Both the position numbers and the translations under genes were made by a program. Positions 6,678 through 11,379 of a stretch of 11,379 nucleotides of DNA are shown here, piece by piece. The notes under the pieces are model-generated. The model searched no databases, was not told the DNA's origin, and saw only the letters and a program-made list of their open reading frames with translations. The DNA is taken from NCBI GenBank assembly GCA_036986135.1, contig BTQZ01000067.1, forward strand, positions 1 through 11,379, given 5' to 3'. Each line of letters opens with the position of its first letter. Position 1 is the stretch's first letter. The stretch comes from JADFRG01 sp036986135 (GTDB taxonomy: Bacteria; Chloroflexota; Anaerolineae; Anaerolineales; E44-bin32).

Positions 6678-7276
6678 AAATTTCTGCTGAGCAAGTGAAG
6701 GAGCTTCGCCAGCAAACCGGGGCCGGGGTGCTCGATTGCCGAAAGGCACTGGAAGAGGCGAAGGGCGATATGGAGGCCGCGGTTGGAATCCTGCGCCAAA
6801 AAGGGCTCGCCAAGGCGGCCAGCCGAGCCGGCCGTGAGGCCAGCGACGGTATTATCGACCTGTACAGCCATGGTGAAGGACGGTTGGGCGTCATGGTGGA
6901 GGTCAATACAGAAACCGATTTCGTAGCTCGCACGCCGGAATTCCGCCAGTTTGCCCATGAGATGGCCCTACAGGTAGCGGCAACGGCGCCCCGCTGGGTA
7001 AGTCCCGATGACGTTCCGGAAGAGATCCTGAAGCAGGAGCGGACGGCGGCTCGTGAGGCTGCGCTGGCCGAGGGCAAGCCGGAAAGCGTGGTGGATCGCA
7101 TTATCGAGGGAAAGCTAGAGAAGTTCCTGAACGATGCATGTCTGCTGAATCAACCCTATATCAGGGACGAGGAGCGGAAGGTTTCGGAGGTTGTTCAGGA
7201 TCTGATTCTCGCCACTGGGGAGAATGTTTCGATACGACGGTTTGAGCGTTGGGAGATTGGCGAGGCGCTCGAGTGA
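6674..7276 (+). CDS. tsf: Elongation factor Ts (short form)
   Basis: Guanine nucleotide exchange factor that releases GDP from EF-Tu. Residues 1-40 form the UBA-like N-terminal domain, with RQQTGAGVLDCRKALEEAKG typical of the EF-Tu-binding region. VEVNTETDFVART (76-88) contains the conserved TDFV motif that inserts into EF-Tu. The C-terminal EGKLEKFLNDACLLNQPYIR is also typical. At 200 residues it is of the short type (as in Thermus, about 196), not the 283-residue E. coli type with its longer dimerisation segment. The start overlaps the rpsB stop (ATGA) and only a weak AGAAGA precedes it, so translation likely depends on ribosomes finishing the S2 tail. In many bacteria rpsB and tsf are separated by a spacer. 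An intrinsic terminator follows at 7318. Confidence 0.96.
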   Translation: MKISAEQVKELRQQTGAGVLDCRKALEEAKGDMEAAVGILRQKGLAKAASRAGREASDGIIDLYSHGEGRLGVMVEVNTETDFVARTPEFRQFAHEMALQVAATAPRWVSPDDVPEEILKQERTAAREAALAEGKPESVVDRIIEGKLEKFLNDACLLNQPYIRDEERKVSEVVQDLILATGENVSIRRFERWEIGEALE

Positions 7277-7317
7277 GGGGGTGTTACCTCCGAACCTGCT
7301 TGGACTCCCCAAGACGT

Positions 7318-7341
7318 GCCAACCTTCGGTTGGCCGTTTTT
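7318..7341 (+). terminator. Intrinsic terminator (or attenuator) between tsf and pyrH
   Basis: A perfect 7-bp stem, GCCAACC (7318-7324) and GGTTGGC (7328-7334), with a TTC loop is followed two bases later by five T (7337-7341). The T-tract ends only 13 nt before the AGGAG of pyrH, leaving no room for a promoter between them. pyrH must therefore be reached by read-through or from a promoter upstream of the hairpin. A weaker hairpin, CTTGG/CCAAG, lies just upstream at 7299-7313. Confidence 0.75.
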
Positions 7342-7363
7342 GTGTCTCATGGAAAGGAGTAAC

Positions 7364-8083
7364 GTGGGGGCTTACAAGAGAGTGCTTTTGAAGCTCGGCG
7401 GAGAAACATTGGCTCCCGCGGAGGGATTTGGAGTGGATCCCGATCGTGCCGACGATGTGGCCCAGAAGGTTCAGCAGGTGAAGGATCTGGGGATCGAGGT
7501 GGCCATTGTCATCGGTGCAGGCAACATATGGCGCGGCCGAGAAGGCATCGAGCGGGGCATGGAACGCGCCACGGCGGACTATATGGGCATGCTCGGAACT
7601 GTGATTAACTCTCTGGCACTCATGGATGCGCTTGAGCGGAGAGGGGTCGTGACGCGTGTGATGTCTGCCATCGAGATGCGCGCGGTAGCAGAGCCCTACA
7701 TTCAGCGGCGCGCGATTCGGCACCTGGAAAAAGGGCGCGTGGTGGTGCTCGGCGCCGGAACTGGAAATCCATACTTCACGACCGATACGGCTGCCGCGCT
7801 GCGGGCAATGGAGATTGGCGCTGAAATTCTGATCAAAGCCACCAAAGTAGACGGGGTCTATGAATCAGACCCGATGGTGAACCCCAACGCCAAGCGCTTT
7901 GAGCGCCTGACATACATTGACTCTCTGAACATGCGGCTTGCGGTGATGGACGCAACCGCCATCTCGCTGTGCATGGATAACGAGCTCCCCATTCTGGTAC
8001 TCGACATGTGGCAGCAAGATAGCCTCGTCAATGCCGTGCAGGGAGAGCCTGTCGGAACTCTGGTGAGCGAGAAGAGCTCCTAA
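7364..8083 (+). CDS. pyrH: UMP kinase (uridylate kinase)
   Basis: Phosphorylates UMP to UDP with ATP in pyrimidine nucleotide synthesis. Bacterial forms are cytoplasmic hexamers of the amino-acid-kinase fold, usually regulated by GTP and UTP. The 239-residue size fits the family (E. coli 241). Seen here are YKRVLLKLGGE at the N-terminus (Lys10), IGAGNIWRGRE (50-60), ADYMGMLGTVINSLALMDAL, VVLGAGTGNPYFTTDTAAAL and KATKVDGVYESDP (158-170). I chose GTG at 7364 because AAAGGAG (7353-7359) precedes it and it gives the normal N-terminus. The in-frame ATG at 7349 and GTG at 7316 would start at or inside the terminator hairpin and have no ribosome binding site. Confidence 0.95.
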   Translation: MGAYKRVLLKLGGETLAPAEGFGVDPDRADDVAQKVQQVKDLGIEVAIVIGAGNIWRGREGIERGMERATADYMGMLGTVINSLALMDALERRGVVTRVMSAIEMRAVAEPYIQRRAIRHLEKGRVVVLGAGTGNPYFTTDTAAALRAMEIGAEILIKATKVDGVYESDPMVNPNAKRFERLTYIDSLNMRLAVMDATAISLCMDNELPILVLDMWQQDSLVNAVQGEPVGTLVSEKSS

Positions 8084-8095
8084 CTTCAGACTGTT

Positions 8096-8115
8096 CGCAA
8101 ATCATCCATTTTGCG
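8096..8115 (+). promoter_or_regulatory. Inverted repeat upstream of the frr promoter
   Basis: CGCAAA (8096-8101) and TTTGCG (8110-8115) form a perfect 6-bp pair around an 8-nt spacer. The repeat ends 6 bp before the TATAAT at 8122, so it covers the -35 region. It could be an operator or a weak pyrH-end hairpin, but no T-tract follows, so it is not an intrinsic terminator. Confidence 0.3.
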
Positions 8116-8121
8116 CTATCC

Positions 8122-8127
8122 TATAAT
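8122..8127 (+). promoter_or_regulatory. -10 element of a likely frr promoter, with GC-rich leader
   Basis: A consensus TATAAT sits 39 bp after the pyrH stop; no good -35 lies 16-18 bp upstream. The predicted start is near 8134, giving a leader of about 80 nt. The leader holds a short hairpin, CCTGG/CCAGG (8146-8158), in a GC-rich stretch and the TAGGAG ribosome binding site at 8201-8206. Confidence 0.5.
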
Positions 8128-8213
8128 CTACTCCGATCCGCAGGGCCTGGCCTCCAGGGTGGGGCCGTAGTCCGAATGTGAGCCCAAAACAAACCGTAGG
8201 TAGGAGATGCTAG

Positions 8214-8771
8214 ATGATTAAGGAGGCCTTAGGCGAGGCGAGTTCTCGAATGACGGGCGCCGTTCGGGCGCTAGAGGATGATCTGGGAGCGATCAGAACC
8301 GGACGCGCTTCACCGGCGGTCGCAGAGAAGGTCATGGTGGATTATTACGGAACCCCCACTCCCCTGATTCAGCTGGCCACTATTTCCGCTCCAGAGCCAC
8401 GACTGCTGACCATCCGACCCTTCGACCCAGCCAGCATCAAGGATATTGAGCGTGCGATCCAGTCGTCTGACCTGGGGCTCACGCCGAGCAACGATGGCAA
8501 GATCATTCGCCTCAGCATCCCTCCGCTCACCGAGGAGCGCCGGCACAAACTAGTAAAGCTTGTGAAGTCACGAACGGAAGAAGCGCGCGTCTCGGTGCGC
8601 AACGTGCGACGCGACGTCCATAATGATATGCGTGAGTTCGAGAATGAGAAGCTGATCTCCGAGAATGAACTCCATCGCGGCGAGGAAGACCTTCAGAAGG
8701 TTACCGATGACTTCACCGACCAGATCAATGCCATCGGAGAACGCAAGGAGAAGGAAGTCTTAGAGGTCTAG
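8214..8771 (+). CDS. frr: Ribosome recycling factor
   Basis: With EF-G it splits the post-termination ribosome complex. The 185 residues match the family exactly in length. Conserved segments are LGAIRTGRASPAV (24-36, the RTGRA loop of the three-helix bundle), VDYYGTPTPLIQLATIS (42-58, start of the hinge and beta domain), TIRPFDPASIKDIERAI (66-82), GLTPSNDGKIIRLSIPPLTE and RRHKLVKLVKSRTEEARVSV, followed by RNVRRDV. The ATG at 8214 lies 7 nt after TAGGAG. An ATG at 8207 would give only a four-codon ORF (MLDD) and sits directly against the ribosome binding site. The stop is 12 nt ahead of uppS. Confidence 0.97.
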   Translation: MIKEALGEASSRMTGAVRALEDDLGAIRTGRASPAVAEKVMVDYYGTPTPLIQLATISAPEPRLLTIRPFDPASIKDIERAIQSSDLGLTPSNDGKIIRLSIPPLTEERRHKLVKLVKSRTEEARVSVRNVRRDVHNDMREFENEKLISENELHRGEEDLQKVTDDFTDQINAIGERKEKEVLEV

Positions 8772-8783
8772 GATCTACTCAAG

Positions 8784-9512
8784 ATGGACCGCTCAGAGCA
8801 GAAACTGCCGGAGACCATCCCAACGCATGTCGCCATCATTATGGATGGCAACGGCCGCTGGGCTCGCGATCGGCACTTGCCCAGGTTGGCGGGCCACCGC
8901 GCGGGCGTTGAAAACTTACGACGTATGCTGCGTGCGGCCGATGAATTTGGGATCCGCTACCTGACGATTTATGCGTTCTCAACTGAGAACTGGGAGCGCC
9001 CCTCGCGTGAAGTGCGTGGCCTGATGAATATCCTCGAAGACGTGATCGATCGCGAACTCGCCGAGATGCATGAAAACGGGGTACAGCTCCGACATATCGG
9101 ACGTCTGGAAGGATTGCGGCCCGAGCTGCAGGAAAAGGTGCGACACGCAATCGAGCTCACGAAGAACAACAGCCGGCTGGTGCTGAACGTGGCCTGGAAT
9201 TATGGTGGACGAGACGAAATCATTCATGCAGTACAAGGCATGATCCGAGACGGCGTCGATCCTGCAGATATCGACGAAGAGATGGTACATCGATATCTAT
9301 TCACGGCTGACAGCCCCGACCCAGACCTTGTGATCCGCACCTCCGGCGAGTTGCGAGTGAGCAACTTCCTAATATGGCAAAGCGCCTACTCAGAGTGGGT
9401 GTTCCCTGACACCTATTGGCCAGACTTTGGACCCGAGGAATTACGCGAAGCGCTCTGGGACTATGCGCAGCGAGAACGGCGTTTCGGCGCCGTGACGGCG
9501 CCGGTCGCCTGA
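8784..9512 (+). CDS. uppS: Undecaprenyl-diphosphate synthase (cis-prenyltransferase)
   Basis: Adds isopentenyl units in cis to farnesyl diphosphate to make the lipid carrier for peptidoglycan and other glycans. The 242 residues contain IIMDGNGRWARDR (18-30, catalytic Asp21), RAGVENLRRMLRAADEFGI, LTIYAFSTENWERPSREV (60-77), LVLNVAWNYGGRDEI (132-146) and DLVIRTSGELRVSNFLIWQS (181-200) followed by AYSEWVFPDTYWPDF. These include the diphosphate-binding arginines of the IRTSGE-R-S motif. Chain length of the product cannot be read from sequence alone. The ATG at 8784 has only a weak AGGA (8770-8773) ahead, overlapping the frr stop. The stop shares its last base with the cdsA start (TGATG). Confidence 0.95.
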   Translation: MDRSEQKLPETIPTHVAIIMDGNGRWARDRHLPRLAGHRAGVENLRRMLRAADEFGIRYLTIYAFSTENWERPSREVRGLMNILEDVIDRELAEMHENGVQLRHIGRLEGLRPELQEKVRHAIELTKNNSRLVLNVAWNYGGRDEIIHAVQGMIRDGVDPADIDEEMVHRYLFTADSPDPDLVIRTSGELRVSNFLIWQSAYSEWVFPDTYWPDFGPEELREALWDYAQRERRFGAVTAPVA

Positions 9513-10318
9513 TGCTGCGCCAGCGCGTCATCATTTCCATCCTCTTCGTTCCTCTGCTGATAGGGCTGATCGCCCTAGGTGGTTGGCTGTACGTGGCGGG
9601 CGTCGCCTTGGTCCTGGGTCTCGCGGCGGCAGAATTCGGGCAGCTGTTTCGCCACGCGGATCTGAGGCCCTCGATCCCGCTGCTGGTCGCGGGTGTGTTC
9701 GGATTGGTCATCGCCCGCTTTCAGTTGGATGCCGAGCAGACGGCGTTGTTGCTCGCCGCCATTGCTTTGCTGAGCATGATCTGGCACCTGGTAGATTATG
9801 AGCGAGGGGCGATGCGCTCCGGCACCGATTTCGCCGTGACGCTCGCCGGGATCTTCTACCTTGGCTGGATCGGCGCCTACCTGGTATCGCTAAGGTCGCT
9901 GCCCGAAGGCCAGTGGTGGGTGCTGATTGCCCTACCGGTTGTATGGATCGCGGACTCGGCCGCTTACTTCATCGGCAAGCGCTACGGCAGGCGGCCGCTA
10001 TCGCCCCGCTTGAGCCCTAACAAAACGTGGGAGGGCTACTTGTCGGGAGTGCTCACAGGGCCCTTGGCCGGCGCCGCTCTGGCGGCCCTTTTTGCCAGCC
10101 TGGGAGGGAAAGTGGATCCCCTTGGTGGCGCCATCGTGGGATTCCTGGTGGCAACCATCGCTCCCCTAGGAGATCTGGGTATCAGCATGATCAAGCGTGA
10201 GATGAACGCCAAGGATACTGGGACGCTGCTCTCCGCACACGGTGGAGCGCTGGATAGGATCGACTCTTGGCTGTGGGCGGGTGTGTTGGGCTTCTATGCT
10301 GTGGTTTGGGCAGTTTAA
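9512..10318 (+). CDS. cdsA: Phosphatidate cytidylyltransferase (CDP-diacylglycerol synthase)
   Basis: Inner-membrane enzyme converting phosphatidate and CTP to CDP-diacylglycerol, the branch point to phospholipids. The 268-residue product begins MLRQRVIISILFVPLLIGLI, and several hydrophobic segments follow. Near the C-terminus are WIADSAAYFIGKRYGRRPLS (145-164), LSPNKTWEGYLSG (167-179) and the signature APLGDLGISMIKREMNAKD (217-235) followed by HGGALDRIDS (243-252). The usual P-G before H-G-G is S-A here (241-242). An in-frame ATG at 9416 lies inside uppS; ATG at 9512, overlapping the uppS stop, gives the standard N-terminus and is preferred. In many genomes dxr and rseP follow; here glpX follows. 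Confidence 0.93.
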   Translation: MLRQRVIISILFVPLLIGLIALGGWLYVAGVALVLGLAAAEFGQLFRHADLRPSIPLLVAGVFGLVIARFQLDAEQTALLLAAIALLSMIWHLVDYERGAMRSGTDFAVTLAGIFYLGWIGAYLVSLRSLPEGQWWVLIALPVVWIADSAAYFIGKRYGRRPLSPRLSPNKTWEGYLSGVLTGPLAGAALAALFASLGGKVDPLGGAIVGFLVATIAPLGDLGISMIKREMNAKDTGTLLSAHGGALDRIDSWLWAGVLGFYAVVWAV

Positions 10319-10321
10319 AAA

Positions 10322-11332
10322 GTGACAGAGGCACCTTCAAGGAACCTGGCGCTGGAACTGACCCGCGTGACGGAGGCGGCGGCATTGGCTGCCGGCCGCC
10401 ATATGGGTCGGGGAGACAAAGAATCTGGGGATCAGGCTGCGGTGGATGCAATGCGCGTGGTCCTCAACTCCGTCGATATCGACGGCATCATCGTGATTGG
10501 GGAAGGTGAAAAGGACGAAGCCCCTATGCTCTACAATGGCGAGCGGCTGGGCACCGGAAACGGCCCCGCGGTAGACATTGCGGTAGATCCCATCGATGGC
10601 ACGCGTCTGCTTGCGCTCGGCAAGGCGAATTCGATCGTTACCGTAGCGGTTTCGGAACGCGGAACGATGTTCAATCCGGGCCCCATCGTCTACATGAATA
10701 AGATCGCCGTCGGACCTGCCGCCAAAGGACACATCGATCTAGACGCGCCGGTCAGCGACAATTTAGCGTCCGTCGCCAGGGCGAAAAATGCAGATGTCGA
10801 TGATCTGACGGTCGTGATTCTGGACCGGCCGCGTCACGAGACCCTGATCGAGGAAATCCGCCAGGCGGGCGCTCGGATTCGATTGATTACCGACGGAGAC
10901 GTGGCCGGAGCCCTTATGGCGGCGCGGCCTGGATCCGGGATCGACGTCTTGCTTGGTATCGGGGGGACCCCCGAAGGAGTACTTGCGGCCTCAGCCCTGA
11001 GGTGCATGGGGGGAGAAATTCAAGCTCGACTCTACCCACGAAATGAAGAGGAAGCGAATCTGGCCCGAGAACAAGGCTACGACCTAGATAGAAAACTATC
11101 AACGGAGGAATTGAACAGCGGTCAGGAAGTCTTTTTCGCGGTGACGGGAATCACGGACGGGGAATTGGTCGACGGAGTCAAATATACAGGTCCAGGAGCC
11201 ACCACCCACAGTCTGGTGATGCGCTCACGCAGTGGAACGGTGCGAGAGATTATTTCATCTCACCGGTGGGATAAGCTCATGCGCTATAGCCAGATTCAAT
11301 ACGATGGCGGCCAGCGCCACCACAGCTCCTAG
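10322..11332 (+). CDS. glpX: Fructose-1,6-bisphosphatase, class II (GlpX type)
   Basis: Hydrolyses fructose 1,6-bisphosphate to fructose 6-phosphate in gluconeogenesis; some homologues also accept sedoheptulose 1,7-bisphosphate. The length, 336 residues, equals E. coli GlpX. Conserved parts are LELTRVTEAAALAAGRHMGR with GDK (11-33), DGIIVIGEGEKDEAPMLYNG (54-73), VDIAVDPIDGTRLLALGKAN (84-103; DPIDGT where E. coli has DPIEGT), KIAVGPAAKGHIDL, ILDRPRH, DGDVAGALMA, DVLLGIGGTPEGVLAA and VTGITDGELVDG. The GTG at 10322 lies 3 nt after the cdsA stop with no clear ribosome binding site, so translation is probably coupled. The next in-frame ATG, at residue 28, would remove conserved residues. A tandem repeat begins immediately after the TAG. 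Confidence 0.94.
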   Translation: MTEAPSRNLALELTRVTEAAALAAGRHMGRGDKESGDQAAVDAMRVVLNSVDIDGIIVIGEGEKDEAPMLYNGERLGTGNGPAVDIAVDPIDGTRLLALGKANSIVTVAVSERGTMFNPGPIVYMNKIAVGPAAKGHIDLDAPVSDNLASVARAKNADVDDLTVVILDRPRHETLIEEIRQAGARIRLITDGDVAGALMAARPGSGIDVLLGIGGTPEGVLAASALRCMGGEIQARLYPRNEEEANLAREQGYDLDRKLSTEELNSGQEVFFAVTGITDGELVDGVKYTGPGATTHSLVMRSRSGTVREIISSHRWDKLMRYSQIQYDGGQRHHSS

Positions 11333-11379
11333 GTCTGCCTGTAGGCCGAAGGTCTGCTTGTAGGCCGAAGGTCTGCTTG
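11333..11379 (+). repeat. 19-bp tandem repeat with hairpin potential after glpX (runs off the edge)
   Basis: Units at 11333-11351, 11352-11370 and a partial 11371-11379 read GTCTGCYTGTAGGCCGAAG, differing at one base (C/T at 11339). In the plus-strand RNA, GTAGGCC (11341-11347) can pair with GGTCTGC (11351-11357) around a GAA loop. The same hairpin repeats at 11360-11376, so each period gives one 7-bp hairpin with two G-U pairs. The array starts at the base after the glpX stop. Its true length is unknown because the window ends here. Confidence 0.85.

Noticed and set aside
6053..6958. Long antisense open frame (301 codons, Ser/Ala-rich) opposite rpsB and tsf
   Set aside because: It is the mirror of the GC-rich 54-bp repeat in rpsB; low complexity, no ribosome binding site, no recognisable domain. 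Two other antisense frames across the same repeat (6201-6749 and 6301-7101) are rejected for the same reason.
8207..8221. Tiny ORF MLDD overlapping the frr start (possible leader peptide)
   Set aside because: Its ATG directly abuts the ribosome binding site with no spacing; most likely chance.
9416..9511. 32-codon N-terminal extension of cdsA inside uppS
   Set aside because: Arg-rich and out of frame with a well-conserved UppS C-terminus; ATG 9512 coupled to the uppS stop gives the normal CdsA N-terminus.

Overview
The window (overall GC-rich) is bacterial chromosomal DNA, tightly packed and mostly housekeeping. At the left edge are two leftward genes: a nitroreductase-like flavoprotein and the N-terminal part of an MFS transporter. 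From about position 930 to the right edge every gene reads rightward: UDP-glucose 6-dehydrogenase, two M16 zinc-peptidase-family proteins, holo-ACP synthase (acpS), ribosomal protein S2 (rpsB), EF-Ts (tsf), UMP kinase (pyrH), ribosome recycling factor (frr), undecaprenyl-diphosphate synthase (uppS), CDP-diacylglycerol synthase (cdsA) and a GlpX-type class II fructose-1,6-bisphosphatase. The order rpsB-tsf-pyrH-frr-uppS-cdsA is one of the most conserved neighbourhoods in Bacteria, so it does not fix the phylum. The short EF-Ts (200 aa), the M16 pair and GlpX as the FBPase would fit a lineage such as Chloroflexota. That is an inference, not something the sequence proves.

Layout. (1) 1-857, minus strand: nitroreductase followed 3 nt later by an MFS transporter with a GTG start. 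(2) 858-973: divergent control region with an extended -10 promoter facing right and an inverted repeat over the nitroreductase start. (3) 974-5343: four genes joined by overlaps (ATGA, 23 nt, ATGA): ugd, catalytic M16, non-catalytic M16, acpS. (4) 5344-5462: promoter and hairpin leader for rpsB. (5) 5463-7276: rpsB-tsf, overlapping by ATGA; S2 carries a long acidic tail built on a 54-bp tandem repeat. (6) 7277-7363: an intrinsic terminator very close to the pyrH ribosome binding site. (7) 7364-8083: pyrH. (8) 8084-8213: promoter-like leader of frr. (9) 8214-11332: frr, uppS, cdsA, glpX with very short gaps or overlaps. (10) 11333-11379: start of a 19-bp tandem repeat that runs off the window.

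Functionally the region couples translation (S2, EF-Ts, RRF), pyrimidine nucleotide supply (UMP kinase), envelope and lipid precursors (undecaprenyl diphosphate, CDP-diacylglycerol, UDP-glucuronate, ACP activation) and gluconeogenesis (FBPase). I do not see a phage, CRISPR array, transposon or an obviously new enzyme system. The unusual features are the repeat-built S2 tail, the 19-bp hairpin-forming repeat after glpX, the terminator-in-leader arrangement at pyrH, and the active/inactive M16 pair locked between ugd and acpS. No stretch over 300 bases lacks a gene.
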